A DNA stretch of 64,000 bases from Sporobacter termitidis DSM 10068 (lineage in GTDB: Bacteria; Bacillota; Clostridia; Oscillospirales; Oscillospiraceae). How positions within the stretch are numbered: the first letter of the stretch is position 1; every line of letters begins with the position of its first letter. The translations under genes and the position numbers were made by a program. The notes under the pieces are model-generated. The model worked only from the letters and a program-made list of their open reading frames with translations. It searched no databases and was not told the DNA's origin. This document shows, piece after piece, positions 19,401 through 26,458 of the stretch. The stretch is from positions 62,001-126,000 of the forward strand of contig NZ_FQXV01000005.1 in the NCBI RefSeq assembly GCF_900130065.1. The letters run 5' to 3'.

Positions 19401-20036
19401 GCCATCCTGCGCAGACGCGCCAGGCGCCGCCAGCGTGATGGAATCCGCCGTCACGCTCGCCGGTGTCTCCGAGAGCGCGGGCGCGGTCAGCTGCGTTTTG
19501 GTTGCGCCGCCGGACCCGTCGACGGTAATGGTACTCCCCGTTGCCGGTACATCCTTTTCATTCCAGTCAGCATCCAAAATTAATGTGCTGTCTTGCTTAT
19601 AGTTAATTTGATACGGGCCAGTTGCTCCCGGCGCGATATCAAAAGTTATAGTGATGCTATATGTACCCGGTTCAAAGGATTCATTTCCGAACATATCGCG
19701 TGAAAGTTCGTAATCATAGACACCAGGAGTGCCTAAGGTCCCGGTTATATCGCCAAAATAATAACTTCCGCAATTTACCGCGGATGGGGTAAACACCGCC
19801 GTGTCATAATCAAGTCCGAAACCAATCATACCCGCTACTTCGCTTAAAGTAAAGTTCAGCGTGACGTCGACTGTGCTTCCCGTGGAAGTTGCAGCGTCAA
19901 TCGAAAAACCATTTATGGCTTTTGCGTTAATAGGGGAGAAAACGGTTATAAGTAAAATAAATGCAAGAAAGACGGGTATTGCTTTCAATTTCATAAAATT
20001 GAGAATATTGATATTTCTGGGGCTTAACCTTTTCAT
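13473..20036 (-). CDS. Giant S-layer-anchored surface protein: cohesin-like, FN3 repeats, beta-helix, three SLH domains
   Basis: 2187 aa. The signal peptide (1-40) ends near SPINAKA. Residues 42-185 resemble a cohesin fold (VTLNFTLSEVAGMIGF, LDYDTAVFTP, YSITITFDIAPGATGPY). Two near-identical FN3 units follow (about 190-375), then Gly/Tyr-rich bacterial repeats, an Ig-like unit (about 545-640), a GLUG-type beta-helix region (about 830-1190), further beta-helix up to about 1700, and three SLH domains from about residue 2005 (NPFTDVAKTAWYYKN, FGDVPTGEWYSAYVEWA, FPDAADVSDWALTAVRWA). SLH domains bind pyruvylated wall polymer. Start ATG follows AGGTGAG. Ligand unknown; no dockerin partner is seen in the window. 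Confidence 0.92.
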   Translation of the reverse strand: MKRLSPRNINILNFMKLKAIPVFLAFILLITVFSPINAKAINGFSIDAATSTGSTVDVTLNFTLSEVAGMIGFGLDYDTAVFTPSAVNCGSYYFGDITGTLGTPGVYDYELSRDMFGNESFEPGTYSITITFDIAPGATGPYQINYKQDSTLILDADWNEKDVPATGSTITVDGSGGATKTQLTAPALSETPASVTADSITLAAPGASAQDGSAALEYHMSSNSGSSYGDWQTSETFSGLTAGTTYMFQARYVAADTENFTNSDASAAVSIATVTGGATQTQLTAPTLSATPAGVTANSITLAAPGSSAQDGSAALEYRAKIHGGTYGAWQDSPVFTGLTANTMYHFQARYVAGDTESFIDSAPSAEVGITTNASTAPTGTYTSGALTVNYFANYGGEVTVSEETGEFTITAIADGYVIDTVCVDGVPMSGMNDPNGKTSATYTFAGDTTGTHSIVAAYAYTLSFNAPDNGTLSVIRGSETLTSGDIVHGGDVLTITATPDDGYVLDALTLAGLHDNGDGTYTVYGTAAPSIYVSFKTQGAAAPAPVIGTQPAGGTFEVKSTVELSVTASAESGTLSYQWYRSDDNTTETPGDDFAFPNGTNSTYAPSSASPGTFYYYCVVKNTLDGGTASVKSDIAAVTIAAPSGGWSINSKRYGGSATGYTYSITVNGVVKGTGLLPNTELLSAAKEGDIVTITPTYDAGYGLDKFNLNVSPYTANADGSFTFTMINNDASFSIKVKTAKTIEIVPPAHGTVAATTEAGFETYGGTITVTATPDEGYRLGYISYSVDGGATWINVFNFTNNVGTISTSAANTMITAVFEESTGAISISNETELRAFAAAVNGGKTYRDVTVSLAQDIALTQPWTPIGTESHPFRGVFEGGVHTVSGMNVQYDTLDTNTRYLGLFGYVNAAVIQNLTVSGAVNAGDTAKNDTTFTYPFAGGLVGYAIAGTQIVSCVNGADVSVPVGTAGGIAGYFGGQMSGCVNSGSVTIRKNNIQAVGGIAGYFSGIMAQCGNYGDVTVVGELTVEEYEFQGMPRRDERTDPFGQAGGVAGYADGTVGECFNKGAVTGWGRNMGGLFGAVGYSAGKTITDSYSTGAVSMTAGGNTILDATVAGLVGLVPDGGMLTLTNCYTTGSIENLSKDSRSKTGALYCTMGTSGAYVTATNCFAAGSAPTASALGVKYQADANNVNGGNPLLWWEKTSTSDDEYPVTFTVTPANANATVKVFTDAAQTHEVTAAGGTFSLKAGLYYYTVTANGFVTENGNFNVTVAAKTVPVALRAAANVTFTVSPSTASLALTTGSKQAVAPVSSNGGVYTFILYAGDHYTYTAEAEGYNGATREFVASSGKITVSLTKSGQSDTDKHITGGQAIESGGRYIVDSGSTGTITIRTDKPVTLIGNGLSTSKVYNDLYIDCTSQATNLTLQDIYISNITGGASNKNMIDFANGAANTLLFEGTSILDMDTGATGYAMVHVPYGSRLTVGGVTPYDTLYFYKKEQGAGIGGNGGADGGGKSPEYNGPIIITGGNFFMKSSKQGALIGSGAQAKSASYGPGDIVIQGGTLNLTGISRAAAIGGSAGSTGAASGANVYIYPNASVNINVDYSGSAIGGGGHGPGNLDGSDGGAGNDADGGILHYYGGSIRTYIDYNAWSDGGWSSAPYNVKAYGVNDTAITADKVDASGKSVYLCALDTSKLPGGAGSFDVMDGTALIYSGELHQYAYINESLHKNNQITVNYTMDNWAPIKPPDSNLYLYLTGADHTLTVNGETVKATWDSTAKTFKLTYPAGGLSAEPASATIDAEADSSGTAKIGAGDITKGIADAIANAAKDGTAPTLAINVKASDSAAKIQAVIPASSFAELAGSQLQSVTVSTPIGAITLDNKALDSVTAQAKGTDVTLGVAKADKKALTKAQQDAAGTGTVFDLSITSGGTAIHDLGGGTATVRLPYTLKDGETAEGIVIWYLDDAGKLTQLEGAKYDAGSGTVIFTAPHFSLFVVGYDLVAAWQNPFTDVAKTAWYYKNVWYASTHGLFKGTSDTTFSPDTPMTRAMFVTVLGRLEGVKESDYTTSSFGDVPTGEWYSAYVEWAVKSGIVTGVGDGLFAPDRSVTREELAAMLYRYATFKKLDVTQASALDSFPDAADVSDWALTAVRWAVSEGLINGMGDGTLSPAATASRAQVAAILERTDENVLK
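18955..19513 (-). repeat. Tandem 300-bp repeat encoding two FN3 units
   Basis: Two units exactly 300 bp apart share long identical DNA stretches, for example the block at 19087-19117 and its copy at 19387-19417. Each encodes one roughly 100-aa FN3-like unit of the giant surface protein. The near-identity suggests recent duplication or gene conversion. Confidence 0.85.
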
Positions 20037-20143
20037 TCATACTCACCTCATACCTTTTGCTCAGGCGCAGAGGCGGTGTCCCCCGCCTCTGCGCCTTTGG
20101 TTGCTGTTTTGGATATTGTGGAGCTATAGCAATTGTTTGGGTA

Positions 20144-22102
20144 CTATGAAGCTATAGCAATACGCGTTGAACCGCTCGCTGTTGTAAACGTATGTGCGCC
20201 ATAGTGGAATTTACTTACATCAGAGCCCGAGAACGTATATGTACCCGTTCTCTGCGCTACAACTGTACCTACAGTCGAAGTTCCCATTGAAACCGTTAGA
20301 TCGCTTGTTAAAGCAGAACCAACCCTGATGTATGCCCCGGTGGCTAAATAGACGGTGCCGCTGAGAGTGATGGTCTGGCTGGTGCTGGCATACATCGTAA
20401 ACACGCTTGTTGAACTGGCCAGATAAACGCTGTAGGACGAGCCGGAGATGCTGGAATAATTAGCTGTCAGGCTGCCGCCGCCGGCCACGTTGACGGCTGT
20501 GCCGCAGTCGCTGATGCTGGCGTTGTTGCGCAGTGTCAGGGCGCCGCCGCTGGCGACGTTGAAAGCGGTGGTAACGGCGTCGCCGTCAATGTTGAGACCG
20601 CCGATGGTCAGGTTTCCGCCGCTGGCGATGCTGAACATGGGGCCGGTGGAGCCGTCCCAGTTGATGTCCGTATCACTGCCGAAAACGCTCTGCGCGTTGG
20701 ACACTGTGATCGTATTCATGACGGAAACGTAGACGCTCGGATTCGTAGACTTACCGGCCAGCTCAACAGCCTTGCGCAGCGTTTGCACAGGGGCGCCGGA
20801 GGTGTTGCCCGCGTTGCTGTCGCTGCCCGAGCTGCTCAGATAAATCACCGCGTAGTTGTTTGTGCTACCGCCGCCGGAAGGCGAGGGAACTGCGGCGTTA
20901 TAGTTGAGCGCGGGATAATTGCCGGCAACAGCGGCCCAGATATAGGGCGCGGTCGTTCTGCTGGCGTAGGTATTCAGCGTGGTGACAAAAGCGGCGTCCT
21001 TCAGTTCAGTTGCCGTCTTCGGAATACCTCTTTCCGCATCGGTTCCACCTGTGTAGTACAGGGTGTCCAGGCAATAGCCGTACGTCGTGGTGCCCTCATT
21101 CTGGCCCACAGTGGGATTATCAAAGCCCGAGCCCGTCACGATGTTGCCGGTGCTGACGGTGTTATACACGGACGACAGCGCGTTCTGGAAGCCGGTAATG
21201 CCGCCCACCCACTTCTGGCCCGTTCTGCCGACCTCGCCGGCGTTGAAGCAATCGATGATCTTGCCGGTTTCTACGGCGGTGTTGTTGTTGCCGTTGCGGC
21301 CGGCGATACCGCCGATGCCGTTTTTGCTGCTGGCGTTCGTCCCGTCGATTTTGGCGCTGTTGGAACAAGAGCTGATGGTACCCGCGTTCTCGCCGGTGAT
21401 GCCGCCCACCTTGTTCATACCGGTGACGGCCGCGGTGTTGCGGCTGTTGACGATAATGCCCTGCGGGCTGGTGCCGAAATAGCTGTTGTTAAAGCCGGCG
21501 ATACCGCCCACGTTATATGCGCTGGTGGCAGACACAGTGACGTTGCTTGTCACATTGTTGATGATACCGCTGTTGTAGCCCACCACGCCGCCGATGGCGT
21601 CATAGGAGCCGGTCGTCGTCACGGAGCCGCTGACCGTCAGGTCCACGATCATGCCCGTGGGCGCCAGATATTTGAACAGGCCGACGCCGCTCTGATTCAG
21701 GCTGACCGACAGGCCGCTGATCGTATACCCGCCGCCATCGAAGGTACCGGCAAAGCCGGCGCCGGCGCTGATGTACGGACTGCTGGTGGCGGCGTCTGTG
21801 GAGACGGTCGCGATGCCGACGGGTGTCCACGAGCCGGAGAGCGCAATATTCCCCGTCAGATAGAAGGTGACGCCTTGGGTATTCTTACCCGATGTGTTGA
21901 CATAGGTAGCAAAATACCCCAGTTCGGTCGGACTGCTGATAGAAACGACGTCGCCGTTGGCACAGTTTGTGCCGTTTGTGTTGACGGCGGACATCGTATA
22001 GTCCGCCGCACTTGCTGTAATTGCAAGCCCCGCGACGAGGCTGACGATCAGCGCGAGGGCGAACACCACGGACAGCGCTTTTCTTTTGTACGTTTTGATC
22101 AT
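20144..22102 (-). CDS. Secreted GLUG/beta-helix surface protein without SLH anchor
   Basis: 652 aa with a clear signal peptide ending near ITASAADY. Residues 50-330 contain GLUG-like repeats (GGVVGYNSG, GGIAGFNNS, GGITGENAG, GGIAGRNGN, GGITGFQNA) expected to form a right-handed beta-helix. A Ser/Gly linker follows near residue 410, then a pectate-lyase-like beta-helix half (DSNAGNTSGAPVQTLRKAVELAG onward). It has no SLH domain, LPXTG motif or C-terminal helix, so it is probably secreted or held by a partner. It lies 107 bp upstream of the giant SLH protein, so co-expression is plausible. Enzymatic activity is not evident. Confidence 0.88.
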   Translation of the reverse strand: MIKTYKRKALSVVFALALIVSLVAGLAITASAADYTMSAVNTNGTNCANGDVVSISSPTELGYFATYVNTSGKNTQGVTFYLTGNIALSGSWTPVGIATVSTDAATSSPYISAGAGFAGTFDGGGYTISGLSVSLNQSGVGLFKYLAPTGMIVDLTVSGSVTTTGSYDAIGGVVGYNSGIINNVTSNVTVSATSAYNVGGIAGFNNSYFGTSPQGIIVNSRNTAAVTGMNKVGGITGENAGTISSCSNSAKIDGTNASSKNGIGGIAGRNGNNNTAVETGKIIDCFNAGEVGRTGQKWVGGITGFQNALSSVYNTVSTGNIVTGSGFDNPTVGQNEGTTTYGYCLDTLYYTGGTDAERGIPKTATELKDAAFVTTLNTYASRTTAPYIWAAVAGNYPALNYNAAVPSPSGGGSTNNYAVIYLSSSGSDSNAGNTSGAPVQTLRKAVELAGKSTNPSVYVSVMNTITVSNAQSVFGSDTDINWDGSTGPMFSIASGGNLTIGGLNIDGDAVTTAFNVASGGALTLRNNASISDCGTAVNVAGGGSLTANYSSISGSSYSVYLASSTSVFTMYASTSQTITLSGTVYLATGAYIRVGSALTSDLTVSMGTSTVGTVVAQRTGTYTFSGSDVSKFHYGAHTFTTASGSTRIAIAS

Positions 22103-22767
22103 GATAGAGCTCCTTTCATTTGTGTGTGTGTAACTTACAGCTTCTGCCTAAAAATGACCTCTACTCTATCTCATACTTTTGTGAGACCGCCATCTTTTTT
22201 TCTCACCACCTCCGTCTAACATGCTCCCTGTATGGAACTCCTTTCCGATAGTGGGAGACACGGCCGTTTCCCGCCGTGCCCTGCGGGTCGTCGTCGCCGC
22301 GGACTGCGCTAAGTCTCGCGCCAGTTGCGACGGACGCCCGGGCCCGTTCCCGGTTTTGAAACGGCACAAGGGCCGTCTCCTACGACGGGGCGCGGGCTTC
22401 GGAGCATAATTCACTATATATTTCAAAGAGATCATCTCTCCATGAAATTCTGTCACTTATCAGGCGCTCCCGCCATCCGGCGGATACGCCAAGTTCAGAG
22501 TAGCATTGAAAATGAAATTTGTATGTTGCCATGGCAACATTTCCCGACTTTTTTTATTTTATTTCCCCTCCATTTGAGACCTCATCGCAAAAATCGCTTA
22601 AATTGTGTAATTTTTAATATTCAGGCCGTCTCCCGCCATATCTCCGCGTCTTTGAAGCGGCCGGTCCGCCGGTGGCGCCGTGTCATCCTTTGCGAAATTT
22701 CGGCAACCATGCGTACGATGGCGCCGGCGGCTATTTTTGTCTTGTAATCGATCCGCAACGATGATAA
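22103..22767. other. Noncoding stretch between surface protein and integrase genes
   Basis: This stretch separates divergent genes. The part next to 22102 holds the ribosome site (GAAAGGAGCTC) of the surface protein. Positions 22240-22410 are unusually GC-rich with several short inverted repeats (for example CCGTTT/AAACGG-type pairs) and could be structured leader RNA on the minus strand; I do not recognise it. Positions 22480-22740 show no gene I can support. Confidence 0.4.
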
Positions 22768-22806
22768 AATTATTTCGCGCGTTTTCGCGCAAATAATCTC
22801 TTTTTC
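22768..22806 (+). terminator. Hairpin with T-run in the integrase leader
   Basis: ATTATTT with CGCGCG pairs with CGCGC and AAATAAT, followed by CTCTTTTT. It lies about 45 nt before the integrase start codon, so it could attenuate integrase expression or insulate it from upstream transcription. Confidence 0.6.
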
Positions 22807-22850
22807 GCTAATAAACGGCAGGGGCCGCTTAAAGGTGGAGCAGTTTAGAC

Positions 22851-23876
22851 ATGTTTGATCCGAATCACAACAACATAACGTACACCGTCGGAGACCGGTT
22901 TCATACCGGCATGACGGTACGCAGCCTGTTCGCGCTATGGCTCCCGTCCATACGCAAAGAGGTCAGTCCGTCCTCCTACCGCAATTATGAGCGGATCGTC
23001 CGGCGGCACATTCTCCCTGAGCTGGGAGAGTGCGAGATCGATCTTTTGACGGTCGCGGATATCAACGATTTCCTGAAGGACAAGATGAAAAACGGCCGCC
23101 TGGACGGTAAGGGCGGCCTGTCGCGCAAGACTGTGGAGGATATCTCCTGGGTTCTGCGGTCGGTGCTCAAGCTGGTGAACTGGGATTACAGCTTCGTCAC
23201 CAGCGAGCACGCGTTTATCAAATCGATCCACGAAAAGCGCGACACCGAAACGCTGAGCGACGAGCAGGCGTCCATCCTGGTGCGGTATCTCGTCCGGAAT
23301 CTGGACCGCAGCAACGCCGGCTTTCTGATCTGCCTGTTCACAGGCATCAAGCTCAGCGAGATCTGCGCGCTGAAGGACACGGATTTCCTTTTGGACACCG
23401 ACCGGCTGCAGATCCGGCGCACGCTGCAGCGCGTGACGATGCAGGAGGCGCCAAACGGGCCGCCGGACCAGCAGGAGACGGTGGAATACGGCGAGGCCGA
23501 CAGCGGCCATCGGGACCTTGAGCTGCCGACGGAATTGTCCATGCTGCTCTGGACGCTTTTGCGCGGCGGGGAAAAGGACGCGTATTTCCTCACCGGGGCG
23601 CCCGGCGCACCGCTTGGCCCGCGCACCTATCAGTACCGTTTCCAGAGCGTCCTATCCTGCTGCGGGCTGCCCTTGACGATCAATTTTCACATACTGCGCC
23701 ACACCTTCGCGCTCCTCTGGATGCACCGTTATCACGACATGGAATCTCTCAGCCGCGCGCTGGGGCACGCCTCCGTCAAGGTCACCCAAAACCGTTACGG
23801 CAGGCTCCTGCAGGACGAAAAGCTCGTGATGCAGACCTATGTAAAGCTGCTCTGCGCCAGCTTCTCGGAAAGCTGA
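22851..23876 (+). CDS. Tyrosine recombinase/integrase with Arg-I replaced by Lys
   Basis: 341 aa with an N-terminal SAM-like core-binding domain (about 22-115, MTVRSLFALWLPSIRKEVSP) and a C-terminal catalytic domain. Catalytic residues visible are H280 and R283 (FHILRHTFA), H306 (LGHASVKVTQNRYG) and the nucleophile Y316. The first catalytic arginine, normally in TGLRxGE, is K167 (FTGIKLSEI). The ribosome site AGGTGGAG precedes the ATG. It is the only plus-strand gene in a 37-kb minus-strand region and has no excisionase, relaxase or phage genes beside it. It may be a solitary invertase/integrase or a decayed one. Confidence 0.9.
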   Translation: MFDPNHNNITYTVGDRFHTGMTVRSLFALWLPSIRKEVSPSSYRNYERIVRRHILPELGECEIDLLTVADINDFLKDKMKNGRLDGKGGLSRKTVEDISWVLRSVLKLVNWDYSFVTSEHAFIKSIHEKRDTETLSDEQASILVRYLVRNLDRSNAGFLICLFTGIKLSEICALKDTDFLLDTDRLQIRRTLQRVTMQEAPNGPPDQQETVEYGEADSGHRDLELPTELSMLLWTLLRGGEKDAYFLTGAPGAPLGPRTYQYRFQSVLSCCGLPLTINFHILRHTFALLWMHRYHDMESLSRALGHASVKVTQNRYGRLLQDEKLVMQTYVKLLCASFSES

Positions 23877-23883
23877 ATAAATT

Positions 23884-23923
23884 AAGGGCGTGATCCTGTG
23901 CGCTGGCAGGGATCACGCCCTTT
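23884..23923. terminator. Bidirectional terminator between integrase and modA
   Basis: AAGGGCGTGATCC pairs with GGATCACGCCCTTT over a 12-nt loop. It lies just after the integrase stop and just after the modA stop on the other strand, so it serves both convergent genes. Confidence 0.85.
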
Positions 23924-23949
23924 CACGAAACGGCGGAGCATGCGCTCCG

Positions 23950-24756
23950 TCATTTTAATGTCTTGAAGCCGTATTTTGTGAAAACCTGCATTGCCGCCTC
24001 CGACTTCAGAAAGCTCATGAAATCCCGCGCCCCATTCTGATTTCGCCCCGCCTTGACGACGGCGGCGGGATAGACGACGGGTGAATGGCTGTTTTCGGGG
24101 GCGACAGCGGCGATCTTCACCTTGCCCTCCGTCAAAGCGTCCGTTTTATAGACGACGCCGCAGTCGACGGCGCCGGAAGCGACCATGGACAGCACCTGCC
24201 GGACATCCGAGCCGAATTTCGCCTTTGGCTCAACCTTATCCCAAATACCGAGCGATGTGAATACTTCCTTGGCGTATTGACCGGCCGGGACGCTCGCGGG
24301 GTCCCCGATGGCAACAGACCTCACCTTATCCGTCGCACACTCTTCAAAGCGCGTGATGCCGCGCGCCGAATTTGCAGGGACGATCAGTACGATATCGTTG
24401 CCCAATAGATTTGTCCTCGTACCGTCGGCGATCAGCCCCTTCTGCTCCAGCGTATCCATCTGCTGGGTCGCCGCAGAGATAAAAAGGTCGGCCCGGGCAC
24501 CCTTTTCGATCCGGGCGGAAAGGTCGCCGCTGGCCCCAAAGCGGTACGCTATTTTAACGGTCGGGTTTGCCTGGGCGTAGAGCTTTGCAATGTCGTTGAG
24601 CGGGTCGGTGAGGCTTGCGGCGGCGAAAACATCCACTTTTCTTGAGGCCGACAGCGCCGGCAGGCCGGTACCCGCCGCCGCGCCGATATCGGCAATTGGG
24701 GCGAGGGTTAAGAGTATTGCCAGAAATAACGCCGTGATTTTAAAGGCATGCTTCAT
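23950..24756 (-). CDS. modA: Molybdate/tungstate-binding protein, ModA family
   Basis: 268 aa. The N-terminal signal peptide ends near IGAAAG; no lipobox cysteine is present, which is unusual for a binding protein in a monoderm. ModA blocks are VFAAASLTDPLNDIAK, YRFGASGDLSARIEKGARADLFISA, LLGNDIVLIVP, AIGDPASVPAGQYAKE and DCGVVYKTDAL, which include the usual oxyanion-contacting Ser, Ala and Tyr positions. No modB or modC follows; the neighbour downstream is a convergent integrase. It is the last gene of the minus-strand SLH/ExbB operon, 96 bp after the Crp/Fnr gene. It may serve a permease encoded elsewhere. Confidence 0.9.
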   Translation of the reverse strand: MKHAFKITALFLAILLTLAPIADIGAAAGTGLPALSASRKVDVFAAASLTDPLNDIAKLYAQANPTVKIAYRFGASGDLSARIEKGARADLFISAATQQMDTLEQKGLIADGTRTNLLGNDIVLIVPANSARGITRFEECATDKVRSVAIGDPASVPAGQYAKEVFTSLGIWDKVEPKAKFGSDVRQVLSMVASGAVDCGVVYKTDALTEGKVKIAAVAPENSHSPVVYPAAVVKAGRNQNGARDFMSFLKSEAAMQVFTKYGFKTLK

Positions 24757-24852
24757 CTCAGAATATCTCCTGTCACAATCTGCAAGATCGACCGGGTATC
24801 GCTTGTCTCTATACCGCGATCACACTGTTCATTGTTTCAGGTATTGCTATTT

Positions 24853-25608
24853 TTATTCCTCGTCCCTGAGTGGACGGGCATCTCTGCCGCTTTTGATGAG
24901 CACATATCCTCCGGGCCTGATTTCGATCAGGCCGTCGCTTTGCATCCGGCTCAGCTCCCGCGACAGGGCGCTCCGATTGACGCAGAGGTACTGCGCAAAC
25001 TGCTCCCGCGACATTCTGAGCAGAAACGCCTCGCCCTGGCTTTTCATTTCCATGATGCCGAAATAGGTCAGGATTCTCTCCCTCAGTGACTGCTTGGACA
25101 AGACGTCGGTCTTGTATAAAAGGCGCACGCATTTGTCGGCCAGAATGCGGTTGGCGTTATTCATAAGGCGGACGCCGACGGCGGTCGTCACGTCAAGAAA
25201 GCATGACGAGGACACAAACAGCGCCGTACAGTCCGTATCGGCGGTAAAGGTCAGCGGGCTTGTCCTATGAGACGAAAACGCGGCATCAAAGCCGAAATTA
25301 TCCCCGGCCTCGTGCACGGCGAGGATATGCGTATGGCCCCCGCTGGTCATCTTCCGCGCCACGACCCTGCCGCTGGCGACAAATCCGATCTGATCGGCCT
25401 CGTCCCCCTCGTCGATGATGACGTTATCCTTACCGTAATGCCGCAGCGCCGGCTGCAAGGCCGGAAGCAGGGCTTTCAGCTCCGCCTCGGAAAAACCGGC
25501 AAAAAGCGCGGAGCCTCTCAGTATCCGCAAGGCCTCGTTCGGCGTTCGGAGCTCTTGTGCCGGGCTATCCTTCCCCGGCGTGTTCGTCGGCGTCATATCC
25601 ATACACAT
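24853..25608 (-). CDS. Crp/Fnr-family transcriptional regulator
   Basis: 251 aa. Residues about 30-150 form the cyclic-nucleotide-binding-like beta-roll (LFAGFSEAELKALLPALQ, IIDEGDEADQIGFVASGRVVARK). Residues about 175-240 form the winged helix-turn-helix (LRERILTYFGIM, MSREQFAQYLCVNRSALSRELSRMQSDGLIEIRPGG). The effector is unknown; there is no Fnr-type N-terminal cysteine cluster. Several ATG codons (25608, 25602, 25596) could be the start and none has a good ribosome site. It sits 27 bp after the molybdopterin-fold lipoprotein gene and probably regulates this operon or an anaerobic stimulon. Confidence 0.9.
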   Translation of the reverse strand: MCMDMTPTNTPGKDSPAQELRTPNEALRILRGSALFAGFSEAELKALLPALQPALRHYGKDNVIIDEGDEADQIGFVASGRVVARKMTSGGHTHILAVHEAGDNFGFDAAFSSHRTSPLTFTADTDCTALFVSSSCFLDVTTAVGVRLMNNANRILADKCVRLLYKTDVLSKQSLRERILTYFGIMEMKSQGEAFLLRMSREQFAQYLCVNRSALSRELSRMQSDGLIEIRPGGYVLIKSGRDARPLRDEE

Positions 25609-25635
25609 TTCCCAAAAGGGCAGGCCCTTATCGTC

Positions 25636-26130
25636 TTATTGGTCTTTCGGCGTAAAGTCGATCCTGACGACCGCGTAAATCCAGTAGGAGGACTCCGCAT
25701 CCGGAATGAACAGGCGGAGCGGCCGCTGGGACTCGGTCAGGGGCTTTGATCCGCTCGCGACGGAGAGGACGACGTCCTTTTCCTTCAGGTGCTGCTTTCC
25801 CAGCGTGACGGCGTACTGGTCGGCGGCGGTGAATTTGATGTAGGAGAAATCGTCCAGCGTTTTCCCGTACTGTGCCAGAAAGGTCTCCAGCAGCGGGCCG
25901 ACGGCGTTCACAGTGCCCGCCTTGGCCGTTTTCCCCGTACCGTCCATCCTGACGCACTTGAGCTTCGCCAGCTCGCCCGGCGTCACTGTGAAATCCTTGT
26001 CCGTCAGGCCGGAGACGGTGATCGGCGTATCGCCGTACGCGGAGATATCCGCCGTCACTCCAGCGCCGCAGCCAGGCAGAAGCAGGCAGACGCAGAACAG
26101 CGCGGCGGCAAGCCTAACCCGCGCCGCCAT
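25636..26130 (-). CDS. Small lipoprotein with sulfite-oxidase-like molybdopterin fold
   Basis: 164 aa. The signal peptide ends in lipobox LLPGC. The rest resembles a compact oxidoreductase molybdopterin-binding (sulfite oxidase) domain: ITVSGLTDKDFTVTPGELAKLKCV, VNAVGPLLETFLAQYG, IKFTAADQYAVTL, and RPLRLFIPDAESSYWIYAVVRIDF. A cysteine in LKCVRMDG lies about where the metal-ligating cysteine sits in that family, but the surrounding motif is not standard, so cofactor binding is uncertain. The start overlaps the end of the DUF2149 gene. Together with modA in the same operon this hints at a molybdenum link, which is inference. Confidence 0.75.
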   Translation of the reverse strand: MAARVRLAAALFCVCLLLPGCGAGVTADISAYGDTPITVSGLTDKDFTVTPGELAKLKCVRMDGTGKTAKAGTVNAVGPLLETFLAQYGKTLDDFSYIKFTAADQYAVTLGKQHLKEKDVVLSVASGSKPLTESQRPLRLFIPDAESSYWIYAVVRIDFTPKDQ

Positions 26131-26458
26131 CGTTCGTCACCAGATAGAGCTTGCCGGTCGCGGGGTCCTTGTACACAACGCCCATCTTTTCATATTTTGT
26201 ATCGTCATTCATATCCTGCCCGCCGTCCTGTGTCAGGCCCCCCACGTCCTGGGTGACCTCTTGCCCCTGCTGAACGGGAACCGTCGCCGCCGCGCCCGCG
26301 ATGTCCACGTTCCAGTTGATGATAAGCGCCAGCATCAGCCCGCAGGCCAGCACGAGCATGATATCCGCGAGGTTGGCCAGGCCATCCAGGGGGTTGACAT
26401 CCTCGGCGGGCGCCTCGCCCCTGTTGAGCCTGCCGTTGCCGAACCGCCTAAGCCTCAC
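26114..26458 (-). CDS. DUF2149/ExbD-like membrane protein
   Basis: About 114 aa with one membrane helix near residues 30-50. The segment NPLDGLANLADIMLVLACGLMLALI matches the DUF2149/ExbD pattern, including the aspartate (LAD) at the cytoplasmic end of the helix, which in ExbD is essential for proton coupling. I chose the GTG at 26458 behind GGAGGTGG, inside the end of the exbB-like gene; the ATG at 26479 is earlier but has no site. A short extracytoplasmic tail has Gln/Asp-rich sequence. It should pair with the ExbB-like channel encoded immediately upstream. Confidence 0.82.
   Translation of the reverse strand: MRLRRFGNGRLNRGEAPAEDVNPLDGLANLADIMLVLACGLMLALIINWNVDIAGAAATVPVQQGQEVTQDVGGLTQDGGQDMNDDTKYEKMGVVYKDPATGKLYLVTNDGGAG

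Noticed and set aside
20783-22219. Plus-strand open frame of 478 codons
   Set aside because: Antisense shadow of the GLUG/beta-helix protein gene.
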